A stretch of 64,000 bases of DNA from Aggregatibacter segnis ATCC 33393 (GTDB lineage: Bacteria; Pseudomonadota; Gammaproteobacteria; Enterobacterales; Pasteurellaceae): assembly GCF_000185305.1 (NCBI RefSeq), contig NZ_GL622200.1:823252-887251 (forward strand), read 5' to 3'. Positions 56,479 through 64,000 of this stretch are shown piece by piece. Each line of letters begins with the position of its first letter. Position 1 is the first letter of the stretch. The position numbers and the translations under genes were made by a program. The notes beneath the pieces are model-generated. The model ran no database searches, was not told the DNA's origin, and saw nothing but the letters and a program-made list of their open reading frames with translations.

Positions 56479-56545
56479 AAAACGTTTTTTAACTAAATGA
56501 AACAAGCCACCTTGCGTATGGGTGACCACTGTATAAGGATGCATT

Positions 56546-58477
56546 ATGCCAGTTATTACTTTACCTGACGGTTCACAACGTCAATTCGATAAACCTGTTA
56601 CTGTATTAGAAGTTGCGCAAAATATTGGCGCAGGCCTTGCCAAAGCGACCATTGCCGGTCGTGTCAACGGCGAACGTAAAGATGCCTGTGATCTGATTAC
56701 CGAAGATAGCACATTAGAAATTATTACTGCCAAAGACGAAGATGGTTTAGAAATTATTCGTCACTCCACAGCACATTTACTCGGTCATGCGATTAAACAA
56801 TTATTCCCGGATGTCAAAATGGCCATCGGCCCGACGATTGACAACGGTTTCTATTATGACGTGGATTTAGACCGCTCTTTAACCCAAGAAGATATTGATG
56901 CCCTTGAAAAACGCATGTTGGAATTGGCCAAAACCAATTACGATGTGATTAAAACGCCGGTCAGTTGGCAAGAAGCAAGAGATACGTTTGAAAAACGTGG
57001 CGAGCCGTACAAAATGGCGATCCTAGATGAAAACATCGAACGTACTGCAACGCCTGCGCTTTATCATCATCAAGAATATATTGATATGTGTCGTGGCCCG
57101 CATGTGCCGAATATGCGTTTTTGCCATCATTTCAAATTACAAAAAATTGCCGGTGCCTACTGGCGCGGTGACAGCAAAAATAAAATGTTGCAACGTATTT
57201 ACGGCACGGCGTGGGCAGATAAAAAACAACTGGATGCCTATTTGCAACGCTTGGAAGAAGCAGCAAAACGTGACCACCGTAAAATCGGTAAAGCGTTAGA
57301 TTTATATCACATGCAAGAAGAAGCACCGGGCATGGTGTTCTGGCACAACGACGGTTGGACGATTTTCCGCGAATTGGAAACCTTCGTACGTACCAAATTA
57401 AAACAATACGATTATCAAGAAGTAAAAGGCCCGTTCATGATGGATCGCGTATTGTGGGAAAAAACCGGTCACTGGCAAAACTACGGCGATTTGATGTTTA
57501 CCACACAATCGGAAAACCGCGAATACGCTATCAAACCGATGAACTGCCCAGGACACGTTCAAATCTTTAACCAAGGTTTGAAATCTTATCGTGATTTACC
57601 AATCCGTATGGCGGAATTCGGTTCTTGCCACCGTAATGAGCCTTCCGGTTCCTTACACGGTTTAATGCGTGTACGCGGTTTCACCCAAGACGATGCCCAT
57701 ATTTTCTGTACTGAAGATCAAATTGAAAGCGAAGTGACGAGCTGTATCCGCATGGTTTACGATATTTACAGCACCTTTGGCTTTACTAATATCTTCGTTA
57801 AACTTTCAACCCGTCCGGAAAAACGTATCGGTGCCGATGAGATGTGGGATCGCGCGGAGGAAGGTTTAGCCAACGCGTTGAAACACAATGGCCTTGAATA
57901 TGAAATTCAAGAAGGCGAAGGCGCGTTCTACGGCCCGAAAATTGAGTTTGCTTTACGCGACTGTTTAGATCGTGAATGGCAGTGCGGTACTATCCAATTA
58001 GACTTTGCACTACCGGGTCGTTTAAATGCGTCTTATGTGGCGGAAGACAACGATCGCCGTACACCGGTTATGATTCACCGTGCGATTTTAGGTTCGATTG
58101 AACGTTTCATCGGTATCATCACCGAAGAATATGCAGGTTTCTTCCCGGCATGGTTGGCGCCAACGCAAGCGGTTGTGATGAACATCACCGATTCTCAATC
58201 TGAGTATGTACAACAGGTTGCGAAACAGTTATCTGATGCAGGTTTACGCGTGAAAACCGATTTACGTAACGAAAAAGTCGGTTTCAAAATCCGCGAACAT
58301 ACTTTACGCCGCGTGCCTTATATGCTGGTTTGTGGTGATAAGGAAATCGAAGCCGGCAAAGTGGCAGTGCGTACCCGTAAAGGTCAAGATCTCGGCACAT
58401 TCACGGTGGAAGAATTCTTAGAGATTCTGAAAAAACAAGTGAGAAATCGTGACTTGAAATTGTTGGGTGAAGAGTAG
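56546..58477 (+). CDS. thrS: Threonyl-tRNA synthetase
   Basis: Charges tRNA(Thr). The 643-residue product has the TGS domain (1-60), the editing domain with [11 protein letters not shown] and CRGPHVPNM, the class II core with zinc/active-site [32 protein letters not shown] and [13 protein letters not shown], and the anticodon domain. AAGGATG precedes the ATG. The 118-nt leader can form a terminator-like hairpin, which suggests control before translation as well as the autoregulation known in E. coli. Confidence 0.98.
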   Translation: MPVITLPDGSQRQFDKPVTVLEVAQNIGAGLAKATIAGRVNGERKDACDLITEDSTLEIITAKDEDGLEIIRHSTAHLLGHAIKQLFPDVKMAIGPTIDNGFYYDVDLDRSLTQEDIDALEKRMLELAKTNYDVIKTPVSWQEARDTFEKRGEPYKMAILDENIERTATPALYHHQEYIDMCRGPHVPNMRFCHHFKLQKIAGAYWRGDSKNKMLQRIYGTAWADKKQLDAYLQRLEEAAKRDHRKIGKALDLYHMQEEAPGMVFWHNDGWTIFRELETFVRTKLKQYDYQEVKGPFMMDRVLWEKTGHWQNYGDLMFTTQSENREYAIKPMNCPGHVQIFNQGLKSYRDLPIRMAEFGSCHRNEPSGSLHGLMRVRGFTQDDAHIFCTEDQIESEVTSCIRMVYDIYSTFGFTNIFVKLSTRPEKRIGADEMWDRAEEGLANALKHNGLEYEIQEGEGAFYGPKIEFALRDCLDREWQCGTIQLDFALPGRLNASYVAEDNDRRTPVMIHRAILGSIERFIGIITEEYAGFFPAWLAPTQAVVMNITDSQSEYVQQVAKQLSDAGLRVKTDLRNEKVGFKIREHTLRRVPYMLVCGDKEIEAGKVAVRTRKGQDLGTFTVEEFLEILKKQVRNRDLKLLGEE

Positions 58478-58494
58478 TAACTCAAGGAATTTAA

Positions 58495-58528
58495 TAAAAG
58501 AGGACAGAATATAACCAGTCCTCTTTTA
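58495..58528. terminator. Bidirectional terminator between thrS and fpr
   Basis: An 11-bp stem TAAAAGAGGAC / GTCCTCTTTTA with a 12-nt loop. Confidence 0.85.
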
Positions 58529-58581
58529 TAAAGAAGATAAGAGACAGAATTTGCAATAAAAAACGACCGCACTTTTAACGC

Positions 58582-59361
58582 TTAAAAGGCGTTTTCCATC
58601 ATAATTTCACCGTCTTTATGTACCCGATGAAGTGCGAAGCCTTTGGCTTTTAATTTCTCGTAACTTTCTTTTACCATATTCGGGTTGCCACAAATTAAGA
58701 AACGGGTATCGGCTTTAGTAAAGGTGATATTTAACGCGTTTTCTAGTTCGCTGTTTTCTAATAATTGCGGAATTCTTTGGTTTAATGCGCCGGCAATTTT
58801 CTCTCGGGTAATGACCGGTTGATAGATGAATTTGTTGGCATATTTTCCCACAATAGCGTGGTCTTTTAAGTCGGCTAAATACTGTTCAAATACCAAATCA
58901 TCTACATAAGAAACGGAATGCACTAAGACGACTTTATCGGCTTTTTGCCATAATGTTTCGTTTTCTAACATTGACAAAAACGGCGCAATGCCTGAACCGG
59001 TGGCGAGTAAAACAAGTTCTTTCCCCTGAGGAATACGGCTAACGGTAAAGAACCCGATAGGTTTTTTCTCTAATAATAAGCTGTCGCCTGCTTGCATTTG
59101 GTTAAAATGCCCTGACATGATGCCGTCTTCAATGAGGATGGCGTAAAAATCCAGATGATCCGTATTTTCGGCAGAAATCATGGAGTAGGCACGGGAAATG
59201 TATTCATCTCCTTGCATAAACCCTAATTTGGCAAACTGACCGGCAATAAAATCAAAGTCCTTTGGGCGAGTGATACTGAAAGAAAGTAGCTTGGGTGTGT
59301 GTTTTTTAACCCAACGCACTTTCTGTTCGGTAAAAGAATATTCTTTTTTGTGCTCGTTCAT
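58582..59361 (-). CDS. fpr: Ferredoxin/flavodoxin-NADP+ reductase
   Basis: Passes electrons between NADPH and ferredoxin or flavodoxin. The 259-residue product has the FAD motif RAYSMISAE, KPIGFF, the NADP loop LVLLATGSGIAPFLSML and FLICGNPNMV. It lies between thrS and infC on the opposite strand, interrupting the thrS-infC neighbourhood that is continuous in E. coli. Confidence 0.94.
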   Translation of the reverse strand: MNEHKKEYSFTEQKVRWVKKHTPKLLSFSITRPKDFDFIAGQFAKLGFMQGDEYISRAYSMISAENTDHLDFYAILIEDGIMSGHFNQMQAGDSLLLEKKPIGFFTVSRIPQGKELVLLATGSGIAPFLSMLENETLWQKADKVVLVHSVSYVDDLVFEQYLADLKDHAIVGKYANKFIYQPVITREKIAGALNQRIPQLLENSELENALNITFTKADTRFLICGNPNMVKESYEKLKAKGFALHRVHKDGEIMMENAF

Positions 59362-59530
59362 AAATAGCTCCTGATTCCTGAATTAAAAAATAAAAGTAAA
59401 ACGGCAAAAGCGCCAATCGTTAGGTAGGTGATATTTTATACGACTTGGACAAATCTTGTTATGCTTTTTCGGAGTAGGTAATTGATTGTCGTAAAAGGTT
59501 TTAAAATCAATTTTCCTCAGCATTCGACTA

Positions 59531-59559
59531 TTGCTTAACAAGGTAAAATTCTGTAGAAT
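59531..59559 (+). promoter_or_regulatory. Sigma-70 promoter of infC-rpmI-rplT
   Basis: TTGCTT (59531-59536), 17-nt spacer, TAGAAT (59554-59559). The start region CGCCCCG is G+C-rich, as in promoters inhibited by ppGpp and DksA. Confidence 0.75.
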
Positions 59560-59609
59560 ACGCCCCGTTTTTGCTCATTATTAGAGCAATTAAATATGAA
59601 TCTAACTTC

Positions 59610-59639
59610 TGTTCTTGGCAACAAGAACAATAGTTTTTT
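59610..59639 (+). terminator. Attenuator-like hairpin in the infC leader
   Basis: An 8-bp perfect stem TGTTCTTG / CAAGAACA closed by the tetraloop GCAA, followed by ATAG and T6. It overlaps a possible 16-codon leader ORF. Confidence 0.55.
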
Positions 59640-59665
59640 GACTTAATTAATAGAGGAATATCATT

Positions 59666-60208
59666 ATTAAAACCGTAAAAAAAGCACCTGCAGTAAATCG
59701 CCCGAATCGTATTAATGACGAAATTAGAGTAAAAGAAGTCCGCTTGATTGATCAGGACGGGGAGCAAGTTGGGGTTGTTGCGATTCAACAAGCATTAGAA
59801 ATGGCGGAAGCCGCAGCTTTAGATCTTGTAGAAATCAGTCCAAATGCGGAACCACCTGTGTGTCGTATTATGAACTACGGTAAATTCCTCTACGAAAAGA
59901 GCAAAACAGCTAAAGAGCAGAAGAAAAAACAAAAAGTGGTGCAAGTGAAGGAAATTAAATTCCGTCCGGGCACAGATGAAGGTGACTACCAAGTTAAGTT
60001 ACGTAGCCTAATCCGCTTTTTGGAAGATGGCGATAAAGCCAAGATTACTGTACGTTTCCGCGGTCGTGAAATGGCTCACCAAGACATCGGTTTTGATGTA
60101 TTGGAGCGTGTGAAAAATGATTTAGCCGATATTTCTGTGGTTGAATCTGCGCCGGGGAAATTAGAAGGTCGCCAAGCAGTTATGGTGTTGGCACCTAAGA
60201 AAAAATAA
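59666..60208 (+). CDS. infC: Translation initiation factor IF-3 (AUU start)
   Basis: Binds the 30S subunit and rejects non-canonical starts. From ATT 59666 the product has 180 residues, the E. coli length, and reads (M)[21 protein letters not shown], then [24 protein letters not shown] and [14 protein letters not shown]-like [21 protein letters not shown]. No ATG or GTG exists in the right place; GAGG lies 9 nt upstream. An adjacent ATT at 59663 is an alternative. The AUU start is the classic self-regulating device: IF-3 represses its own mRNA. Confidence 0.95.
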   Translation: MKTVKKAPAVNRPNRINDEIRVKEVRLIDQDGEQVGVVAIQQALEMAEAAALDLVEISPNAEPPVCRIMNYGKFLYEKSKTAKEQKKKQKVVQVKEIKFRPGTDEGDYQVKLRSLIRFLEDGDKAKITVRFRGREMAHQDIGFDVLERVKNDLADISVVESAPGKLEGRQAVMVLAPKKK

Positions 60209-60415
60209 TTTTTTGTTCAGATTTCATCTGGATAACGGAATTTTCACTTCGGTGAAGATACAACGGTACATTGGGCACACTACGCAGCCTAATGACGTTT
60301 GAAAAGGGCAATTTGATTGCCTTGGTTGGAAATAATCAGTGCCTACAAGTAATCGCCTTAAAACGATTCGCCTGGTTATGTTGTTTAAACTTAAAAAATG
60401 CGGAGTTATTTAACA
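60209..60415 (+). promoter_or_regulatory. infC-rpmI intergenic region, possible L20 operator
   Basis: This 207-nt spacer precedes rpmI-rplT. In E. coli, L20 binds RNA structures here and represses rpmI and rplT. A helix is visible at about 60305-60323 (GGCAA / TTGCC), but I could not verify the pseudoknot. GGAG at 60401-60404 serves rpmI. Confidence 0.4.
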
Positions 60416-60613
60416 ATGCCTAAAATTAAAACAGTACGCGGTGCTGCTAAGCGTTTCAAAAAAACTGCTTCTGGTGGTTTCAAGCGTAAACAATCTCACT
60501 TACGTCATATTTTGACTAAGAAAACAACAAAACGTAAACGTCACCTACGCCATAAATCCATGGTTGCTAAGTCCGACTTAGTATTAGTAGTAGCGTGCTT
60601 GCCATACGCATAA
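60416..60613 (+). CDS. rpmI: 50S ribosomal protein L35
   Basis: A 65-residue basic protein starting [25 protein letters not shown] and ending LVVACLPYA, the L35 signature. I start at ATG 60416; the frame is open a few codons upstream without family similarity. Between infC and rplT. Confidence 0.98.
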   Translation: MPKIKTVRGAAKRFKKTASGGFKRKQSHLRHILTKKTTKRKRHLRHKSMVAKSDLVLVVACLPYA

Positions 60614-60665
60614 GCACAAACGTACGTCAGTTCATTTTAGTTAAAAATATTACATAGGAGATTAA

Positions 60666-61022
<357 letters not shown>

Positions 61023-61047
61023 TTCGTTAAAGTTTAGGTAAAAAATT

Positions 61048-61072
61048 AGGACGCTTTAGGGCGTCCTTTTTT
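61048..61072 (+). terminator. Terminator after rplT
   Basis: A 7-bp G+C-rich stem AGGACGC / GCGTCCT with a 6-nt loop and T6 run. Confidence 0.88.
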
Positions 61073-61185
61073 ATGCGTATTTTTTAGATTTTATTGTTTT
61101 CGGCGTAATAGAAATAGAATCAGATTTTAATTCACTCTTTTAAAACTCACCTAAAATAGACCGCACTTTTTCCTTTTTCCAAAAA

Positions 61186-61290
61186 AGAAAAAACCGCTAT
61201 CCAATTTCTGAATAGCGGGGAGGTCTTAAATATAAGAAAACTTTAAAAGACAACTGCATTTGCAGTGCACTAGCAATTGTTAAGACTAGG
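61186..61290 (-). ncRNA. Candidate small RNA between dxs and rplT
   Basis: On the minus strand the stem CCGCTAT / ATAGCGG (61194-61218) is followed by TTTTTTCTTTTTT, a good intrinsic terminator. It is separate from the dxs terminator about 150 nt upstream. Between them lies the small hairpin ACTGCA-AA-TGCAGT and a GTCTTAA/TTAAGAC repeat. TTGAAC near 61307 could be a -35, but no good -10 is seen. Size would be about 95 nt. Confidence 0.3.
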
Positions 61291-61365
61291 TATCTTTAAA
61301 ATAGTTCAAATAAAAAAGAAAAATTTATTTTATTTTTTAGAAAATGAGATGAATCGCAAAAAGAA

Positions 61366-61399
61366 AAACGACAGATGCTGAATCACCTGTCGTTTTTTA
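61366..61399 (-). terminator. Terminator after dxs
   Basis: A stem AAAAACGACAG / CTGTCGTTTTT with a 12-nt loop lies 12 nt after the dxs stop; symmetrical, so it can act on both strands. Confidence 0.85.
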
Positions 61400-61410
61400 T
61401 GGCTGTAGGA

Positions 61411-63267
61411 TTATTTCTCAGCAAGAAAATCCACGATTTGTTGTTCAATCCCAGCGGCATCTAATTTTAAATCAGTCAGCGTTTCTGCTTGCGATCCTTG
61501 AGGGATAAAGAAATCCGGTAAACCTAATTGCAATAATTTCACCTGGTGTTGATGCTGATTCAATACTTCCGCCACCGCACTTCCTGCGCCGCCTTGAATC
61601 GCATTTTCTTCTAATGTCACAAGGAGTTCATGGCTGTTGGCAATCTCGTTAATACGGGTGACATCCAACGGTTTTACAAAACGCATATCAATCACGGTTG
61701 CATCCAGTTTTTCCGCGGCAATCAAGGCATTTGGTAAAAGCGTACCAAAATTTAAAATGGCTACTTTTTTACCTTCACGAATATGCTTTGATTTACCCAA
61801 TTCCAATGGTTGTAAAGGTTCTAAGGTGACACCCATGGCATTTCCGCGTGGATAACGCACGGCAGCAGGCTTACCGTAATGATAGCCGGTATAAAGCATT
61901 TGGCGGCATTCATTTTCATTGCTTGGCGTCATGATGATAAGGTTTGGAATACAGCGCATGAAACTGATATCGAATGCACCTTGGTGAGTTTGTCCATCTG
62001 CGCCGACAATGCCTGCACGGTCAATGGCGAAGAGAACCGGCAGATCTTGAATGGCGACATCATGAATGAGTTGGTCATAAGCACGTTGCAAGAAAGTTGA
62101 ATAAATAGCAACCACAGGCTTGTATCCACCAATCGCCAAACCGGCTGCAAATGTCACTGCGTGTTGTTCAGCAATCGCCACATCAAAATACTGTTGAGGG
62201 AAACGTTGAGAAAATTCCACCATGCCGGAACCTTCGCGCATTGCCGGGGTGATCCCGATAAGTTTTGGATCTCGTTCTGCCATTTCACACAACCAATCGC
62301 CGAAAATTTTGGAATAGGTTGGGGTGGCATTAGATTTAGGTAACTGACCGCTTAAATGGTCGAATTTTGGGACGCCATGGAAACCGATAGGATCGTTTTC
62401 TGCCGGTGTATAGCCTTTGCCTTTCTTGGTTTTTATGTGAAGTAATTGAGGGCCTTTTAGATCGCGCATATTGCTCAATGTCGCGATTAATTCATCAATA
62501 TTGTGCCCGTCGATAGGGCCAATATAGTTGAAACCCAACTCTTCAAATAAGGTACTTTCCGGTGAGAACATCACGCCTTTCATGTGTTCTTCGGTTTTTT
62601 TCATAAAGTTTTTCACCGTCGGCACTTTATCGAGAATTTTTTTGCTACCGTCACGCACGGTAGAGTAGAACGAACCGGAGAAAATTCGGGCAAGATGGTT
62701 GTTTAATGCGCCGACATTTTCCGAAATAGACATTTCGTTATCATTTAAAATCACCAACATATTGGTGTGCAACGCGCCGGCATGATTTAATGCCTCAAAT
62801 GCCATACCTGCCGTAATGGCGCCGTCACCGATGACACAAACCGTTTGTCTTCCGGCATTTTCTCGTTCTGCGGCAATGGCAATGCCTAACCCTGCGCTGA
62901 TCGATGTAGAGGAGTGCCCTACGCTTAACACATCAAATTCGCTTTCACCACGCCAAGGGAAGGGATGTAACCCGCCTTTTTGGCGAATGGTGGACATTTG
63001 GTCACGACGACCGGTTAAGATTTTATGAGGATAGGCTTGATGACCCACATCCCAAATTAACTGATCGAAAGGCGTTTTAAAGACATAATGCAGCGCAACG
63101 GTCAGTTCCACTGTGCCTAAACCGGAAGCTAAATGTCCGCTACTTTGACTCACCGATTCTAGCAAATATTCGCGTAGCTCTCGACACACTTGAGGGAGTT
63201 GTTCTTTGTTTAACAAGCGTAAATCTTCAGGCGAATTAATCAATGATAAAAGGGGGTAGTTTTGCAT
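61411..63267 (-). CDS. dxs: 1-deoxy-D-xylulose-5-phosphate synthase
   Basis: Condenses pyruvate and glyceraldehyde-3-phosphate, the entry to isoprenoid, thiamine and pyridoxal synthesis. The 618-residue product has [16 protein letters not shown], the thiamine-diphosphate motif [18 protein letters not shown], and [19 protein letters not shown] with the catalytic Glu. It follows ispA on the same strand by 83 nt, the usual ispA-dxs order. Confidence 0.97.
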   Translation of the reverse strand: MQNYPLLSLINSPEDLRLLNKEQLPQVCRELREYLLESVSQSSGHLASGLGTVELTVALHYVFKTPFDQLIWDVGHQAYPHKILTGRRDQMSTIRQKGGLHPFPWRGESEFDVLSVGHSSTSISAGLGIAIAAERENAGRQTVCVIGDGAITAGMAFEALNHAGALHTNMLVILNDNEMSISENVGALNNHLARIFSGSFYSTVRDGSKKILDKVPTVKNFMKKTEEHMKGVMFSPESTLFEELGFNYIGPIDGHNIDELIATLSNMRDLKGPQLLHIKTKKGKGYTPAENDPIGFHGVPKFDHLSGQLPKSNATPTYSKIFGDWLCEMAERDPKLIGITPAMREGSGMVEFSQRFPQQYFDVAIAEQHAVTFAAGLAIGGYKPVVAIYSTFLQRAYDQLIHDVAIQDLPVLFAIDRAGIVGADGQTHQGAFDISFMRCIPNLIIMTPSNENECRQMLYTGYHYGKPAAVRYPRGNAMGVTLEPLQPLELGKSKHIREGKKVAILNFGTLLPNALIAAEKLDATVIDMRFVKPLDVTRINEIANSHELLVTLEENAIQGGAGSAVAEVLNQHQHQVKLLQLGLPDFFIPQGSQAETLTDLKLDAAGIEQQIVDFLAEK

Positions 63268-63350
63268 AAGGGTTAATCAATTCCAACGTTAAAATTTATA
63301 TATCACAACGCTAAAAACAGCGCTAATTTCCACCGCGCTTTGGGGGCGCA

Positions 63351-64000
63351 TTAGTTTTTTCGTTTAATGATAAATTCCGCCAACGCATAAAGTGCGGTGG
63401 TATCAAAAGGTAAATCTTTGAGTTCGGCTAATGCCATTTCGTAAAGCTCTTGGGCTTTTTGTTTGGCACCTTCCAGCCCCAATAATTTCGGATACGTGCT
63501 TTTATCTGCTGTTAAATCGGAGCCGACTGTTTTGCCGATGGTTTCGCTATCGCCTTCAATGTCTAAAATATCATCTTGCACTTGGAAGGCGAGGCCAATT
63601 GCCGTGGCGTAGCGTTCCAACTGTTGTGCTAAAGCCTTCTCTGCAAAATGAGGCGAGCAAATAAAGCCCATCATGAGCGCTGCAGTGAGCAAGGCACCGG
63701 TTTTATTTAAATGGATGTGTTCTAATTCTTGCAGGCTGATGACTTTGTGTTCTGATATTAAATCCAGACTTTGTCCCAAACACATGCCCTTGACACCGGA
63801 GGCGGCACTTAAGGTTTTAATGAGTGCCAGTTTTTGTTCCGCCGATAGCGTTGGAATATCCGTTAAAATCTCAAAGGCAAAGGCTTGCAACGCATCACCG
63901 GCTAAAATTGCGGTGGCTTCGTCAAACGCAATGTGACAAGTTTTGTGGCCACGACGTAATTCGTCGTCGTCCATGGCAGGCAAATCATCATGAATCAATG
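63351..64000 (-). CDS. ispA: Farnesyl diphosphate synthase (5' end beyond the window)
   Basis: Builds farnesyl diphosphate from IPP and GPP/DMAPP. About 216 codons are visible, starting within the first Asp-rich motif region (HDDLPAMDDDELRRG) and including FQVQDDILDIEGD, the second Asp-rich motif. The N-terminal third is outside the window. Upstream partner of dxs. An uptake signal lies near the 3' end. Confidence 0.95.
   Translation of the reverse strand, partial: LIHDDLPAMDDDELRRGHKTCHIAFDEATAILAGDALQAFAFEILTDIPTLSAEQKLALIKTLSAASGVKGMCLGQSLDLISEHKVISLQELEHIHLNKTGALLTAALMMGFICSPHFAEKALAQQLERYATAIGLAFQVQDDILDIEGDSETIGKTVGSDLTADKSTYPKLLGLEGAKQKAQELYEMALAELKDLPFDTTALYALAEFIIKRKN

Larger units (their letters stand above)
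59362..59665. other. fpr / infC divergent region with infC leader
   Basis: Contains the infC promoter, a G+C-rich start region (CGCCCCG), a small hairpin TTGCTC/GAGCAA (59571-59589), a 16-codon ORF (59596-59646, starts MNLTSVLGNK) and an attenuator-like hairpin (59610-59639). No other gene. Confidence 0.6.
61023..61410. other. Intergenic region rplT / dxs
   Basis: Convergent region holding the rplT terminator, an uptake signal (about 61160-61168), a minus-strand terminator-like hairpin (61194-61218), further inverted repeats and the dxs terminator. At 388 bases it is longer than two terminators need. See the candidate small RNA. Confidence 0.6.

Noticed and set aside
61929-62150. Short ORFs within dxs
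   Set aside because: They overlap the conserved transketolase core in other frames and have no independent support.

Overview
The window is a piece of a Pasteurellaceae chromosome. I found the Haemophilus-type DNA uptake signal (AAGTGCGGT or its complement) about fifty times by eye, often as inverted pairs that double as terminators. Gene orders such as kdsB-ycaR-lpxK-msbA-comEC, dksA-pcnB-folK, ackA-pta, glpF-glpK/glpD and infC-rpmI-rplT are those of Haemophilus and Aggregatibacter. The genus cannot be fixed from sequence alone; Aggregatibacter or a Haemophilus relative is most likely. The window ends inside ispA.

Layout. 1-6.2 kb (minus strand): lipopolysaccharide and lipid A genes (kdsB, ycaR, lpxK, msbA) plus the competence channel comEC. 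6.4-9 kb: dksA, pcnB, folK. 9-12.6 kb: acetate pathway ackA-pta. 12.8-15.5 kb: yfbV and the PurR-controlled cvpA-purF pair. 15.7-24.3 kb: an outer-membrane protein, molybdopterin genes, folE, dacB, greA, yhbY, riboflavin synthase and a MATE pump. 24.4-28.5 kb: an iron-type TonB receptor behind a Fur-like box, then an SbmA-like ABC exporter. 28.5-38.3 kb: ybaK, usg, a DUF1919 protein, a methionine sulfoxide repair set, carbonic anhydrase, and the dolP-diaA-yraN-lpoA / rsmI cluster. 38.4-44.3 kb: glycerol regulon and ndh. 54.1-64 kb: sohB, a fructosamine kinase, thrS, fpr, infC-rpmI-rplT, dxs and partial ispA.

The accessory part is a 9.15 kb transposon (44838-53991) inserted in the azoreductase gene azoR. 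It has perfect 28-bp terminal inverted repeats and a 10-bp direct repeat at the target. It carries two IS1595-family (ISXO2-like) transposase genes pointing outward, small accessory genes at both ends and, in the middle, a compact defence operon. That operon encodes a Cro/CI-type regulator, a repeat-containing leader ORF, a fused nuclease-methyltransferase, a specificity subunit and a HEPN protein with the RNase-type R-x4-H motif. No HsdR helicase is present, so the system looks closer to BcgI-like (type IIB) enzymes than to classical type I. The transposon has no uptake signals and is visibly AT-richer in its restriction genes, so it looks foreign.

The most novel signal is the leader ORF just before the methyltransferase gene. 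It has its own Shine-Dalgarno sequence and consists almost wholly of seven copies of an 8-bp repeat. Copy number sets its reading frame and hence whether it stops 36 nt before, 10 nt before, or exactly overlapping (TAATG) the methyltransferase start. This would be phase variation by switching translational coupling. Other notable points: an AUC start for pcnB (E. coli uses AUU), a PurR-type operator between glpF and glpD, a MoeB-like protein without its zinc cysteines, attenuator-like leaders before thrS, greA and infC, and an orphan terminator suggesting a small RNA between rplT and dxs.
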